From assembly GCF_026340655.1 (NCBI RefSeq), contig NZ_JAPEOZ010000001.1:8742001-8806000 (forward strand): a DNA stretch of 64,000 nt. The letters run 5' to 3'. Source of the stretch: Streptomyces sp. NBC_01275. GTDB lineage: Bacteria > Actinomycetota > Actinomycetes > Streptomycetales > Streptomycetaceae. The translations under genes and the position numbers were made by a program. The stretch's first letter is position 1; each line of letters starts with the position of its first letter. Positions 18,812-28,915 of this stretch are shown in pieces. Under the pieces are notes generated by a model, which worked only from the letters and a program-made list of their open reading frames with translations, ran no database searches and was not told the origin of the DNA.

Positions 18812-20163
18812 GCCGTGCTGCCTTCCTTCGTACGGCCGGCACCCGGGTCCTGCGTCCGCCCACTCGTGACGAAGGCGTCCCGCGGGCGCTGCACGGAGGC
18901 GAGAGACACGAGATCCCGGCCTGTGAGAGCCGCCGTGAGCCAGACCGCCAGAACGCGGATCTTGCGCTCCCAGCTGGGCACCGCCAGCACGTGATAGCCC
19001 CGGTGCATCAGCCATGCCGGGAATCCCTTGATGACGATGCCCTTGTACTGGAAGACGCCCCGCCCAAGGCCCAGCGTCGCCACCACGCCCAGGCTGCTGT
19101 GGCGGTAGTTCCGGACCCGCTTCCCGCGCAGGTCGGCCACGAGGTTCTTGGCGAGGCGCCGACCCTGCCGTACGGCGTGCTGGGCGTTCGGTACCGTGCG
19201 TGCGCCCGGCACCGGCGAGGCCAGGTCGGGAATGGACGCGTCGTCCCCGGCCGCCCACACGTTCGACACCGGCTCGCTGTCCGTGCCCACGCGCAGATCG
19301 GGGCGGACCAGGAGCAGGCCGCGCTCGTCGACCGGCAGGTCCGTGTGGTTGTGCACGACCGGGTTCGAGGCGTTGCCGGCGGCCCAGACGATCAGCGTGG
19401 AGTCGTACTCCTCTCCGTCGGAGAGGAGTACGTGGCCGTCCTCGGCGGACAGCAGTTGCGTGTTCAGGTGGACATGTGCGCCGCGACGTTCCAGGTGACG
19501 CACCACCCAGGCACCCGGTTTGTCGCTCACCTCGGGCAGGATGCGGCCCCGGGCCTCGACCAGATGGAAGGACAATTCGTCCATGCTCAGCTCCGGATAC
19601 GACCTGAGCATGGCGGTCGCCAGCGACAGCAGCTCGCCGAAGCCCTCGACGCCGGAGAACCCGCCTCCCACGAACGTGACGGTGAGCAGCTTTCGCCGCT
19701 CGGGGCCGGGCGGCAGCGACGCGGCCTGGTCGAACGCGGTCATCAGCCGGTCACGGATCGCCACGGCCTCCTCCACGTGCTTGAGGCCGATGGCCCGCTG
19801 CGCCAGTCCGGGGATGGGGAAGGTGCGGGTCACGGCGCCCGCGGTGACCACGAGGATGTCGTAGCGCAGCTCGTAGGCGTCTCCGCGCACCGGGCGGACG
19901 GTCACTGTACGGTCCGCGTCACGGATCTCGGTCACGGTCCCCGCGATCAGCCGGGTACGACTCAGATGCCGCCGCAGTGAGACGACCGCGTGACGCGCCT
20001 CCACCGAACCGGCCGCCACCTCCGGCAGGAAGGGCTGATAAGTCATGTACGGGCGCGGGTCGACGACCGTGACCCGCGCCTCGCCCGGACGCAGCTTCTT
20101 CTGCAGGCCCCATGCGGTGTAGAAGCCCGCGTAGCCGCCGCCGACGATCAGAATCTCTCGCAT
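18808..20163 (-). CDS. Type II NADH dehydrogenase-like flavoprotein
   Basis: 451 residues from ATG 20163, with two Rossmann loops (ILIVGGGYAGFYTAWGL at 4-20; VTFVGGGFSGVEGFGEL near 165), the FAD-binding NVWAAGDDASIPD near 300, and a C-terminal amphipathic segment (GFPAWLMHRGYH) as in single-subunit NDH-2 enzymes that pass electrons from NADH to quinone without proton pumping. P7 is 33 bases upstream, so this is a direct ECF41-type target of the oxidoreductase class. A 4-base overlap couples it to the small membrane protein gene downstream. Confidence 0.9.
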   Translation of the reverse strand: MREILIVGGGYAGFYTAWGLQKKLRPGEARVTVVDPRPYMTYQPFLPEVAAGSVEARHAVVSLRRHLSRTRLIAGTVTEIRDADRTVTVRPVRGDAYELRYDILVVTAGAVTRTFPIPGLAQRAIGLKHVEEAVAIRDRLMTAFDQAASLPPGPERRKLLTVTFVGGGFSGVEGFGELLSLATAMLRSYPELSMDELSFHLVEARGRILPEVSDKPGAWVVRHLERRGAHVHLNTQLLSAEDGHVLLSDGEEYDSTLIVWAAGNASNPVVHNHTDLPVDERGLLLVRPDLRVGTDSEPVSNVWAAGDDASIPDLASPVPGARTVPNAQHAVRQGRRLAKNLVADLRGKRVRNYRHSSLGVVATLGLGRGVFQYKGIVIKGFPAWLMHRGYHVLAVPSWERKIRVLAVWLTAALTGRDLVSLASVQRPRDAFVTSGRTQDPGAGRTKEGSTA

Positions 20164-20196
20164 GATTCCCTCTGCTTTGTTGTCCGTCACCAGATA

Positions 20197-20223
20197 GACC
20201 GCGCAGGCCGCGCGGATGTGACA
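20197..20223 (-). promoter_or_regulatory. ECF41-type promoter (P7)
   Basis: Minus strand TGTCACA (20223-20217), 16-nt spacer, GGTC (20200-20197) then TATC. Drives the NDH-2 operon. Confidence 0.87.
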
Positions 20224-20234
20224 CGCAAGGCGAC

Positions 20235-20735
20235 TCAGGCAGTGAATTCGGATGCCTGCTTCGCGTTGTCGCCTGTCGCCGTTTCGCCCACGGCCACGGC
20301 GTTCACCGCCTTGTGGATCTCGATGGTGAGCGTGTGCACGAGTTCCGTCAGTTCCGTGTTGTGACGCAGTTCGAGTTCCTGTGCCTCGTAGTCGTGGTCG
20401 GCCTTCTTGCGGGTGAACTCGGCCTGTCGGTTCTGGCCGATCATCACGAACGTGGACAGGAAGATGGCCTCGAGCGAGACGATCAGCGTGAGCGTCTGCC
20501 ACGGGCTCTTCTCCACCCCGACCATCCATGCTGCGAACAGGACCATGTGGATGTAGACGAACCACATCGATCCGGCGAACCGGGTGATCCAGTCGGCGAT
20601 CCGCAACTGAACGTCCTCGGCACGCTCCTTCTGCACCGCGAGGTAGGCAGGGTGCTTGCGCGCCGGGGACGGGGTCTGCGACCTCGTCCGGCGCCGGTGC
20701 GTCCGGCTCGGAAGACCTCTATCGACGCGACTCAC
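20235..20735 (-). CDS. DUF1003 membrane protein
   Basis: 166 residues: basic N-terminus, DWITRFAGSMWFVYIHMVLF starting the first of two transmembrane helices (about 50-70 and 85-103), then EAIFLSTFVMIGQNRQ and a charged coiled-coil tail. This is the DUF1003 pattern. Its start overlaps the SsgA-like gene by 17 bases, so the two are likely co-transcribed. Function unknown; some DUF1003 proteins sit next to metal-stress genes. Confidence 0.85.
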   Translation of the reverse strand: MSRVDRGLPSRTHRRRTRSQTPSPARKHPAYLAVQKERAEDVQLRIADWITRFAGSMWFVYIHMVLFAAWMVGVEKSPWQTLTLIVSLEAIFLSTFVMIGQNRQAEFTRKKADHDYEAQELELRHNTELTELVHTLTIEIHKAVNAVAVGETATGDNAKQASEFTA

Positions 20736-21168
20736 CGGGGTTCCTCAGGATGTGTCGGACGGCTGCGTCCATGTCCAGGTGGCGTCCCTCGGTACCGGCG
20801 GGCACCATCGCCAGGGTTCTCCGCAGGAAGGCCTCCAGGGCTCGCGCCGAGGCGGTCACGACGACCGCCCCCTGCTTCGGACACGGGCACAGCGCGATGT
20901 GCACCCTGCCCGTCCACGGGCGCACGGAAGGCCAGACCTGGATGTCGCCGACGCCGACGAGCTTCTCCAGACCGTCCAGGAGGAGATCGCGGCCGACCAC
21001 CCAGCGCACGGTGGCGTCAGTGCACATGTGGAACGTCAGGGACACCGCGTAGGGATCGGCTCTGCCGTAGGACAGATCAAGCATCACGGGCCGGTCCACT
21101 CCTTCGGGGACGACCAGGCGGACAAGCATCCGGCACACCACCAGAGTGAAACTGTCGGGTTCTCTCAT
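20719..21168 (-). CDS. SsgA-family (SALP) sporulation/cell-division protein
   Basis: 149 residues. LDLSYGRADPYAVSLTF, then VRWVVGRDLLLDGL and VGDIQVWPS are the conserved segments of SsgA-like proteins, found only in sporulating actinobacteria, where they localise division and cell-wall machinery. ATG 21168 was chosen; the upstream frame extends without family similarity. This gene is a good taxonomic marker for Streptomyces or a close relative. It is unclear why it lies among redox genes; no ECF41-type promoter precedes it. Confidence 0.85.
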   Translation of the reverse strand: MREPDSFTLVVCRMLVRLVVPEGVDRPVMLDLSYGRADPYAVSLTFHMCTDATVRWVVGRDLLLDGLEKLVGVGDIQVWPSVRPWTGRVHIALCPCPKQGAVVVTASARALEAFLRRTLAMVPAGTEGRHLDMDAAVRHILRNPGESRR

Positions 21169-21424
21169 CACATCACCGCTCGGCAAACCGGTGGGATCAA
21201 GGGGGCTCGGAGGGCACACGGTGTGTTGCGTCGTGCGCCCGCCAGTGTGATTCAGGGACATCACGATTCTGCGAGGCCCCCGTGGGTTCGCACCATCAGT
21301 CAAATGACCCGCGAGTCGCCGCCGCAGTCACGTTACTGATGTTCGTCCTCGCGGGCCGGGTGCACGGTGAGCCCCAGCTTTCCCGCCGTGCAGCGGGAAG
21401 GACGGCACAACGTACGGAGTACCC

Positions 21425-24343
21425 ATGTCACTCGGCTCGCGCGTCGAACGGCTGCCCCGAACCCCTGCGGGACGCCTGCCCTCACGATGGCCGCAGCACC
21501 GTCCCACACCGGCACCACGCAGGGCCGTGCCCGAACCGTCGAGTGACAGGGTGCGGTTGGAGGCGGATGGGAGTCCCCCGGAGGTGGTGGGCCGTGCGCG
21601 GCAGCTCCAGGAGATCAAGGCGCTGCTCGGGCCGGGAACGGCCGCGGGCCGTGCCCTGCTGCTCTCCGGGGAGCCGGGTGTGGGCAAGAGCGTGCTGCTC
21701 GGTGAGGTCGCCAGGGCGATGTCCGGCGTGGGCGCCCAAATTCTGTCGGCCGTCGGCGTCCGGTTCGAGGCCGAACTCGCCTACGCCGGTCTTCACCAGT
21801 TGCTGTTGCCGCTGAACGACCGGTTCGAGCACCTGGGAGACACACATCGGAAGGCTCTGCTCGGTGCGCTGGGTTACGGCGGCGATCCGGTGCCCGACGG
21901 GCTTCATGTCTGCGACGCGGTGCTCTTCCTGCTGCGCCGAGCGGCAACCGAACGCACCGTGTTCATCGTCGTGGACGACCTCGCCTGGCTCGACCGGGCC
22001 AGTTCGGCGGTGCTGGGCTTCGTCGCCCGTCGGCTGTCGGGAAGCCGTATAGGATTTCTCGCCGCCTCCAGATCGGGAGCCGAGACCCCTTTCGATCGGG
22101 CCGGGCTCGCCGAGTACGAGCTGCCGCCGCTGAGTCACGACGCGGCCACGGAACTGCTCAGAGCCCGCTTTCCGGAGCTGGCCGCACCTGTACGGGACCG
22201 CGTCCTGGCGCAGGCGCAGGGCAATCCGCTGGCGCTCGTGGAGCTGCCCGCCGCGCTGAGCGACCCGCAGCGCGGCGCGTTGGCCGATCTGCCTGACGTA
22301 CTGCCCCTCTCCCCACGTGTTCGGCGCCTCCACGTTCCGCGCGTGGCCGGCCTTCCGGCCGAATCGCGCCGGATCCTGCTGCTCCTCGCCCTCGACGACA
22401 CCGGGGATTCCGGTGTCCTGCGGGCCGGATCGGAGGAGCTGAAGGTTCTTACGGCGCTGGCGGCGGAATCGGACCGCCTGATCACCGTCGACGGCACGAA
22501 CCGCCGGGTCGCCTTCCGGCATCCGCTGATGAGGGCCGCGGTTGTCGAGACCAGCACCCTGACCGAGCGCTGCCAGGCTCATCGCGCGCTCGCCGAGATC
22601 CGCGCGGAGTCACCCGAGCGGCGGGCCTGGCACCTGGGCCGGGCAACTCTCGTTCCCGACGAGCGTATTGCCGCCCTGCTGGAGGAGGCCGGGCATCGCG
22701 CCGCCCGACGAGGTGACGCCACGGCAGCGGTCGCCACCTTCACCAGGGCCGCCGAGCTGAGCCCCCGTCCCGTGGACCGAGGACGCAGGCTGACCTGGGC
22801 CGCCTACCTCGCTGCCGAGGCGACCGGCGAGCTGCGCGCGGCGTCGGAGCTCCTCGACCGCGCCCGGCGCGCGGACCCGGATCGCACCGGGTCTCCGCTC
22901 ACCGCCGCCACGGCGTCGCTCCTCCTGCTCAACGGCGGTGACGGCGACGTCGACATGGCTCACCGCCTCCTGGTGGAGGCCGTCGGGACCGGCATCCACG
23001 GACACGACGCAGAGGACGACGCAGAGGACGACGCCCTCATCGAGGCACTGCACATCCTGCAGCTGGTGTGCTGGTCCGGTGGTCGCGATGCCCTGTGGGA
23101 ACCCTTCCACGCCGCCCTCGACCGTCTGAAGCCGGCTGCTCCGCCCCTGCTCTCCGCCTGCGGCAAGACACTGGCGGACCCGGCCCGCACCGGCTTGGCC
23201 GGCCGCCAGGAACTCGACTCGATCCTCGCCGGCATCCGCAACGAGGGGGACCCGGGGCAGATCGTCCGCGTCGGTGCGGCCGCCGTCCACTCCGACCGGC
23301 CCGCAGAGCTACGGGACGTCTCCTGGCGTGTGGTCAGGCGGGGACGCCGGGGCGGCCATGTCCGCCGGCACATCGACGCGCTCATGCACCTGTGCCTGCA
23401 GGACTTCCCGACCGGCCGGTGGGACGAGGCCGAAACGCTGGCCGACGAGGGGCTGAGGGTCTGCGAGGAACGCCAATACCCGTTCTTCTCCTGGTATTTC
23501 GAGTACCACCAGGCCCTGCTCGCCGCCGTCCACGGGCACTTCGAAGAGAGCCGGAGCCTGTCCGACCGGATCACGCAGTGGGCCGTGCCTCGCGGGGTCC
23601 TGGGGGCGGTGGCCTTCGCCGACCACGCCCGCGTCCTCGCCGAACTCGGTGCGGGCGACTACGAATGTGCGTACCGCCACGCCGTGGCGATCAGTCCCGC
23701 CGGCCGACTGGCGTCCCACGCTCCGCAGGCCCTGTCGGTCTGCATGGACCTCGTGGAGGCGGCAGTGCACACCCGGCGCGCCGCTGAGGCGGAGGCGCAC
23801 GTGCAGGCGATGCGGGAGGCCGGTGTCGCGGCGCTCTCCCCTCGGCTGGCGCTGCTGGTGGCGGGCTCGGCCGCGCTCGTCGCACCCGATGACGGCGCGG
23901 TCGGACGTTTCGAACAGGCCTTGTCCGTCCCGGGAGCGCAGCACTGGCCCTTCGATCTGGCTCGGATACGGCTGGCTTACGGGGAGCGTCTGCGGCGCAT
24001 GCGCTTCGTCTCGGAGGCCCGAGCCCAACTGGACGCGGCGAACCAGGTGTTCGAGCGCCTGGGCGCCCAGCCGTGGGCCGACCGGGCCGCGGGTGAACTC
24101 CGCGCCACCCGTCGGTCCCGGACCGCAGCGAAGCACGGCTCCGCGACGCTGACCGCACAGGAACAGGAGATCGCCACACTCGCGGCTTCCGGAATGACCA
24201 ACAAGCAGATCGGCGAACGTCTCCACCTTTCGCCCCGAACCGTGGGTTCGCACCTCTACCAGCTGTTCCCGAAACTCGGAATCGCCTCACGCGCGGCAAT
24301 CAGGGACGCGCTCGCGTCTCTTCCCCCGAGTGCGGCGTTCTAG
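21425..24343 (+). CDS. LuxR-family LAL transcriptional regulator (LAL-1)
   Basis: 972 residues. Proline-rich N-terminus, Walker A GEPGVGKS near residue 87, Walker B FIVVDDLAWLD near 185, a long helical tetratricopeptide-like middle, and a C-terminal LuxR HTH (LTAQEQEIATLAASGMTNKQ, LSPRTVGSHLYQLF). LAL proteins are ATP-dependent activators, often of secondary metabolism or sugar use. GGAG lies 7 bases before the ATG; a GTG at about 21550 is an alternative. It meets LAL-2 tail to tail with only 9 bases between the stops, and the two are clearly paralogous. Confidence 0.9.
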   Translation: MSLGSRVERLPRTPAGRLPSRWPQHRPTPAPRRAVPEPSSDRVRLEADGSPPEVVGRARQLQEIKALLGPGTAAGRALLLSGEPGVGKSVLLGEVARAMSGVGAQILSAVGVRFEAELAYAGLHQLLLPLNDRFEHLGDTHRKALLGALGYGGDPVPDGLHVCDAVLFLLRRAATERTVFIVVDDLAWLDRASSAVLGFVARRLSGSRIGFLAASRSGAETPFDRAGLAEYELPPLSHDAATELLRARFPELAAPVRDRVLAQAQGNPLALVELPAALSDPQRGALADLPDVLPLSPRVRRLHVPRVAGLPAESRRILLLLALDDTGDSGVLRAGSEELKVLTALAAESDRLITVDGTNRRVAFRHPLMRAAVVETSTLTERCQAHRALAEIRAESPERRAWHLGRATLVPDERIAALLEEAGHRAARRGDATAAVATFTRAAELSPRPVDRGRRLTWAAYLAAEATGELRAASELLDRARRADPDRTGSPLTAATASLLLLNGGDGDVDMAHRLLVEAVGTGIHGHDAEDDAEDDALIEALHILQLVCWSGGRDALWEPFHAALDRLKPAAPPLLSACGKTLADPARTGLAGRQELDSILAGIRNEGDPGQIVRVGAAAVHSDRPAELRDVSWRVVRRGRRGGHVRRHIDALMHLCLQDFPTGRWDEAETLADEGLRVCEERQYPFFSWYFEYHQALLAAVHGHFEESRSLSDRITQWAVPRGVLGAVAFADHARVLAELGAGDYECAYRHAVAISPAGRLASHAPQALSVCMDLVEAAVHTRRAAEAEAHVQAMREAGVAALSPRLALLVAGSAALVAPDDGAVGRFEQALSVPGAQHWPFDLARIRLAYGERLRRMRFVSEARAQLDAANQVFERLGAQPWADRAAGELRATRRSRTAAKHGSATLTAQEQEIATLAASGMTNKQIGERLHLSPRTVGSHLYQLFPKLGIASRAAIRDALASLPPSAAF

Positions 24344-24352
24344 GTTCCAGGG

Positions 24353-27175
24353 CTACGACGAGGTGAAGGACCGTTCTGCCCGGGGTTGCTGCAGCGGCAG
24401 TGCGGTGAGGGCCTCGCCGAGGGTGACACGGGAGGTGATGCCGAGCTTCGGGAAGATCCGGTGCAGGTGGGCCGCCACGGTTCGGTGGGAGAGAAACAGA
24501 CGTTCGCCGATCTGCTTGTTGGTCATTCCGGAGGCGGCGAGTGTGGCGATCCGGAGTTCCTGCTCCGTGAGCGGCATGGTCCCCACGTCCTGGTGCGCCC
24601 AGGAGGCGGTACGGCCGGTGGCCCGCAGCTCCTCGGCCGCCCGGGCGGCCCAGGGGGCGGCCCCGAGACAGCGGAAGGTCTTGAGAGCGGCGGCGAGGTG
24701 CACCCGGGCGTCCTTGACGGCGCGTGCGCGGCGCAGGTGCTGCCCGTAGGCCAGCCGGACCCGGGCGAGGTCGAAGGGCCAGCGCTCGGCACCGGGAACG
24801 GCGAGCGCTTCCTCGAAGAAGCCCGCGGCCCGGTCCTCGGGGGCGGCGATCGCGGCCGAACCGGCGGTGACCAGTGCCAGGCGGCCGGAGATGCCGGGCA
24901 GGCCCGTCTGCCGCATCGCGGCGACATGGGCGAGTGCCTCGGCTCGCCGTCCGCTGCGGACGGCGGCTTCCACGAGGTCCATGGGAACCCACAGAGCCAG
25001 CGGGGCATGGGGGGCCAGCACTCCTGAAGGACTGATCGCCGATGCGTCGAGGTAGGCCTCCTCGTGGTCACCGCGTCCCAGAGCGGCCAGTGCCGTCATG
25101 TGCCGCGCGAAGTGCTCGATGGTCCGGGCGCCGCGGGGTACCGCCCACTGCGTGACCCCCTGCGCCAGTCGCCGCACCGTGCCGTCGTCGCCCCGAGCCG
25201 CGGCGAGCAGACCCTGGGCCCGGTGGAACTGCTGGGCCAGCAGCTGATAACCGTGCGCTTCGCAGAGCGCCAGCCCCTCCGCGGCGAGACGGCCGCACTC
25301 GTCCCACCGACCTGTCATGAAGTCGTCCAGGCACAGCACCACCAGCGCGATGAGAGCCGAGGTGACCGCGCCGCCTTCGCGCCCGTCGTCGACGACGGGC
25401 CAGAGAGCCGCACGACACCCTGTCGCCCGGTCCACGAAGAGCGCCGCCATCGCGATCCGTTCGATCCGGCTCGGGTCTGTTTCCCGGTGCAGGTCGTGGA
25501 TCACCGCATCGAGCAGGCCGAGGGATGTCGCGGAGGAGCGTGCCGGGTCGGCGTAGACCTCGCCGAGCAGTTCCTGGAGGGGAGGCATCGGCACGGTCAG
25601 CTGGGACATGGCTGCGTGATACGCGCCCCAGAGCTCGGCTCTGCCCGCGCACAGACACACCCTGCGCAGGGTGCACAGCGCCTCGAAGAGCGCCTCGTCG
25701 TCGCCGTCGGACCTGCCGTCGCGGGTCGTGATCGCACCGACGAGCAGCCGATGCGCGGTGTTGACGTCACCGTCGCGGTTGAGCAGCACCTGGGAGGCCG
25801 CGGCCGCCGCCCGCAGGGATCCCCTGAGGCCGGGGTCGGCGCGCCGGGCCTCCACGAGCAGTTCCGCCGCCGTGCGCAGCTCTCCGGCGACGTCCGCGCC
25901 CACGAAGGCGGCTTCGGCCAGCCGTCTGCCGCGTTCCGCGGGGCCGGGAGTGAGGTCGGCGGCCCGTACCAGCGCGTTGAAGGCGCCGACGGCGTCGCCG
26001 CGTCGGCGGACCCGGTGGGCGGTGTGCTCCAGGAGTGCCGCGACCCGCTCGTCCGGATCGGGTGTGGCCTCGGCCAGGTGCCACGCCCGGCGATCGGGCT
26101 GATCGGCCAGCGCCTCCGCCAGCGCGTGGTGGGCGTCCAGGCGCTGACCGCTGGTCGAGCCCGACACGATCGTCGCGCGGATCAGCGGATGGCGGAAGGA
26201 CAGCCGCCCCAGTCCTCGGTGCTCGACCCGCAGCAGCTGTGCCCGCTCCGCGGGGGCGAGAAGGGACGGCACGTCCTCGCCGGGGGCGGCGGCCCGCAGG
26301 ACCGGCAGGTCGCCGCTGTCCTCCAGCGCGGCCAGAAGCAGCAGCCGACGGGTGGGCGCCGGCATCTCCGCGACCCGGGAGGCATACAGGTCCTGCAGCC
26401 GACGGCTGAGCGGGAGCACCTCGGACAGCACCACGCCCGCGCTGCCTCGCGAGTCGTCGAGTGCGGCCGGCAGTTCCAGCAGGGCCAGCGGATTGCCCTG
26501 GGCCTGCGCGAGGACACGCCGCAGCTCCCGTCCGGCGAGCAGCGGGAACCGGGTGCCGACCAGACCGGCCGCGGCTCTGTCGTCCAGCGCAGACACGGTG
26601 AGCTCGGGAAGCCCCGCGCGTTCGAAGAAGCTCTCGAACCCCGGCCGTGAGGCGGCGAGGAGGCCTACACGGCTCCCGGTCAGCCGCCGGGCGACGAACG
26701 CGAGCGCCGCGGCGCTGGCCCGATCGACCCATTGCAGGTCGTCGACGACGAGCAGAACCGGACGGGTGCTCGCGGCCCGCCGGAGCAGCGCCAGTACGGC
26801 CCCGTAGACGACCAGCCGATCCACTGGGGCGCCGTCACCCGCGCCAAGCGCGACGGTCAGGGCCTCGCGGTGCGCCGGGTCGAGCCCGTCGCACTCGTGC
26901 AGCAACGGTTCGAGTACGTGGTTCAGTCCGGAGAAGCCCAGATCCCCGAGGAACTCGACCCCGGCGGAGCGCAGCACAAGCGCACCGGCCGCCGTCGCCG
27001 CCTTCGCCGCGGCATCCAGGAGAACGGACTTGCCGACGCCCGGCTCCCCGGACAGCAGCAGCACCCCACCGCCGCCGAGCACCTGGTCGACGTACGACCG
27101 GAGCAGCTCCAGCTCCCGGTCGCGTCCTACCAGCCCCTCGGCCGTGCTGAGCGGCACGGACCCATCACCGGCCAC
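24353..27175 (-). CDS. LuxR-family LAL transcriptional regulator (LAL-2)
   Basis: 940 residues from GTG 27175 with GAAGGGGG upstream. Walker A GEPGVGKS near residue 42, Walker B LLVVDDLQWVD near 145, helical middle, C-terminal HTH (LTEQELRIATLAASGMTNKQ, LSHRTVAAHLHRIF). Convergent paralogue of LAL-1; the shared HTH wording suggests an old inverted duplication. The miniature cupin gene lies upstream on the same strand, about 50 bases before the start, so P8 may read into LAL-2. Confidence 0.9.
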   Translation of the reverse strand: MAGDGSVPLSTAEGLVGRDRELELLRSYVDQVLGGGGVLLLSGEPGVGKSVLLDAAAKAATAAGALVLRSAGVEFLGDLGFSGLNHVLEPLLHECDGLDPAHREALTVALGAGDGAPVDRLVVYGAVLALLRRAASTRPVLLVVDDLQWVDRASAAALAFVARRLTGSRVGLLAASRPGFESFFERAGLPELTVSALDDRAAAGLVGTRFPLLAGRELRRVLAQAQGNPLALLELPAALDDSRGSAGVVLSEVLPLSRRLQDLYASRVAEMPAPTRRLLLLAALEDSGDLPVLRAAAPGEDVPSLLAPAERAQLLRVEHRGLGRLSFRHPLIRATIVSGSTSGQRLDAHHALAEALADQPDRRAWHLAEATPDPDERVAALLEHTAHRVRRRGDAVGAFNALVRAADLTPGPAERGRRLAEAAFVGADVAGELRTAAELLVEARRADPGLRGSLRAAAAASQVLLNRDGDVNTAHRLLVGAITTRDGRSDGDDEALFEALCTLRRVCLCAGRAELWGAYHAAMSQLTVPMPPLQELLGEVYADPARSSATSLGLLDAVIHDLHRETDPSRIERIAMAALFVDRATGCRAALWPVVDDGREGGAVTSALIALVVLCLDDFMTGRWDECGRLAAEGLALCEAHGYQLLAQQFHRAQGLLAAARGDDGTVRRLAQGVTQWAVPRGARTIEHFARHMTALAALGRGDHEEAYLDASAISPSGVLAPHAPLALWVPMDLVEAAVRSGRRAEALAHVAAMRQTGLPGISGRLALVTAGSAAIAAPEDRAAGFFEEALAVPGAERWPFDLARVRLAYGQHLRRARAVKDARVHLAAALKTFRCLGAAPWAARAAEELRATGRTASWAHQDVGTMPLTEQELRIATLAASGMTNKQIGERLFLSHRTVAAHLHRIFPKLGITSRVTLGEALTALPLQQPRAERSFTSS

Positions 27176-27226
27176 AGTGGCCCCCTTCGAGAACTGATGT
27201 GACGGATTCCGTCTCCGGGCCGTGGT

Positions 27227-27415
27227 TCAGTCGGCGGAAGGCCGAGGGGCGCGCAGGTGGGCCCGCTCCTCCAGCTCCTTCTCGTCGACCAGCACGGTCA
27301 TCGCCGACGAGCCCTCCGGCACGAAGGGCGGCCTGACGTCCGCGAGCATCCTGGGGCCGGTCCCTTCCTGGTCCCCGTGCTCGCCGTGCCCGCCCATTGA
27401 TTCCATCTCCGACAT
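27227..27415 (-). CDS. Miniature cupin derivative (internal in-frame deletion)
   Basis: A 62-residue reading frame with intact promoter (P8), Shine-Dalgarno (GGAGG), start and stop. Its beginning (ADVRPPFVPEGSSAMTVLV) and end (EERAHLRAPRP) match the two ends of the 147-residue cupin at 4979 (APLTVPEGASAMTIFV; QRAHLRAPRP). The whole metal-binding core of about 80 residues is absent, joined in frame near a GTCG microhomology. It cannot be a cupin; it is either a relic or an expressed short peptide. Confidence 0.75.
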   Translation of the reverse strand: MSEMESMGGHGEHGDQEGTGPRMLADVRPPFVPEGSSAMTVLVDEKELEERAHLRAPRPSAD

Positions 27416-27457
27416 CGTGTGACACCTCCGTCGATCCGACGTGCTTCACGGGAGAAA

Positions 27458-27484
27458 GACCGGGCACGGTCCGCATGTGTGACA
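27458..27484 (-). promoter_or_regulatory. ECF41-type promoter (P8)
   Basis: Minus strand TGTCACA (27484-27478), 16-nt spacer, GGTC (27461-27458). Serves the miniature cupin and possibly LAL-2. Confidence 0.87.
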
Positions 27485-27770
27485 CGGCGGGCGGAGGACA
27501 TTCAGGACGCAGTCGAATGACTCAAGCAACTCGCCGCCGGATCACCGAAGCTGAAGCTGTCCCGGACGGACGGCGAATCGTCGCCTTCGGGTGCCGAAGC
27601 CGCCATGCCCGGTGTTCCGGACTGGTGATGAGCCGGCACTTCCCCGCTTTCACACCGCATCACAACGTTAGGAATCACACCATGTCTCTTCCTCTCGTCG
27701 GCCTGCAGCGATCAGGCGGACACACGCGTCGGCGCGCGCCCCGCTGGTTCGACGGCGTGAGCGGTGCCGC
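27485..27770. other. Gap before glucokinase gene
   Basis: About 285 bases between P8 and the glucokinase start. I see no convincing gene, promoter motif or hairpin. Confidence 0.4.
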
Positions 27771-28760
27771 GTGAACGAACAGAACGGCGGTCTGACCGTC
27801 GGCGTCGATCTCGGCGGCACGAAGATCGCCGCAGGGACGGTCGACCCCGCCGGAGAGGTCGTCTCCCGTGTGCGCATCCCCACCCCGCACGACCCGGACC
27901 GGATCGCCGAGGCGGTCGCCGAGGCGGTCCAGCGGGTCCGCAGGGGCCGGGACGGCGTCCGGGCGGTCGGCGTCGGAGCCGCCGGGTACGTGGACGCGGA
28001 TCGCTCGACGGTGCGCTTCGCGCCCAACCTGGGCTGGCACGACAAGGCGATCCGGGACATCGTCCAGGAGGCCACCGGACTTCCGGTCGTCGTCGAGAAC
28101 GACGCGAACGCCGCCGCATGGGGCGAGTTCATCCACGGAGCCGGTGCCGGGCACGACGACATGCTGATGGTCATGGCGGGCACCGGCCTGGGCGGAGGCG
28201 TCATCAGCCGAGGCCGGCTCTTCCGAGGCCGCTTCGGCATGGCCGGCGAGATCGGCCACTACCGGGCGGTCCCCGACGGGCTGCCGTGCCCCTGCGGCCA
28301 GCACGGCTGCATGGAGCAGTACGCCAGCGGAGCGGCCCACACGCGCCGCGCCCGCGAGATGGCGGCCGCCGATCCGGCACGGGCCGAAGTGGTGCTCGCA
28401 CTGGGTGACGGCACCCCCTCCGGCATCGAGGGGCACCATGTCACCAAGGCCGCCCTCAGCGGCGATCCCTTCTCCCTCGAGGTGTTCGCGCGGTCGGGCC
28501 GCTGGCTGGGCCAGGTCCTCGCCGACCTCGCGTCCATCCTCGACCCGTCCGTCCTCGTCATCGGCGGCGGCCTCGGCGACACCGGCGAGCTGATCAGGCG
28601 TCCGGCCGAGATGTCCTACCGTCGGGCCCTCGGCGGCGGCGAGCACCGGGTCTACGCCGAGGTCCGCACCGCCACGGTCGGATCGGACGCCGGCCTCGTC
28701 GGCGCGGCCAACCTCGCCCGCCTTCACGAACTGCTCTCATCCCCCGCGGTCAGTCCCTGA
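27771..28760 (+). CDS. ROK-family glucokinase
   Basis: 329 residues from GTG 27771. N-terminal phosphate loop VGVDLGGTKIAAG, the sugar-binding ENDANAAAWGEF near residue 107, and the ROK zinc signature CPCGQHGCMEQYASG near residue 172. It would phosphorylate glucose or a similar hexose with ATP. A sugar transporter gene follows after 155 bases, making an uptake-phosphorylation pair that could feed pentose-phosphate NADPH to the redox genes around it (inference). In Streptomyces ROK kinases can also mediate carbon repression. No ECF41-type promoter. Confidence 0.88.
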   Translation: MNEQNGGLTVGVDLGGTKIAAGTVDPAGEVVSRVRIPTPHDPDRIAEAVAEAVQRVRRGRDGVRAVGVGAAGYVDADRSTVRFAPNLGWHDKAIRDIVQEATGLPVVVENDANAAAWGEFIHGAGAGHDDMLMVMAGTGLGGGVISRGRLFRGRFGMAGEIGHYRAVPDGLPCPCGQHGCMEQYASGAAHTRRAREMAAADPARAEVVLALGDGTPSGIEGHHVTKAALSGDPFSLEVFARSGRWLGQVLADLASILDPSVLVIGGGLGDTGELIRRPAEMSYRRALGGGEHRVYAEVRTATVGSDAGLVGAANLARLHELLSSPAVSP

Positions 28761-28915
28761 CCGTCGGCGCGCTCGCCGACAGGCACGAAGAGCGGTGCCG
28801 GGGCGCCAGTGCAGTCGTCATCCCCTTCCACGTCCTCTACGACCGGTGCGCCCGCCTGGCCGGGAGCCCCCGCCCCCACGTCCGCGCACCCGGTCCTGTG
28901 AAGGAGTCCTTGTCC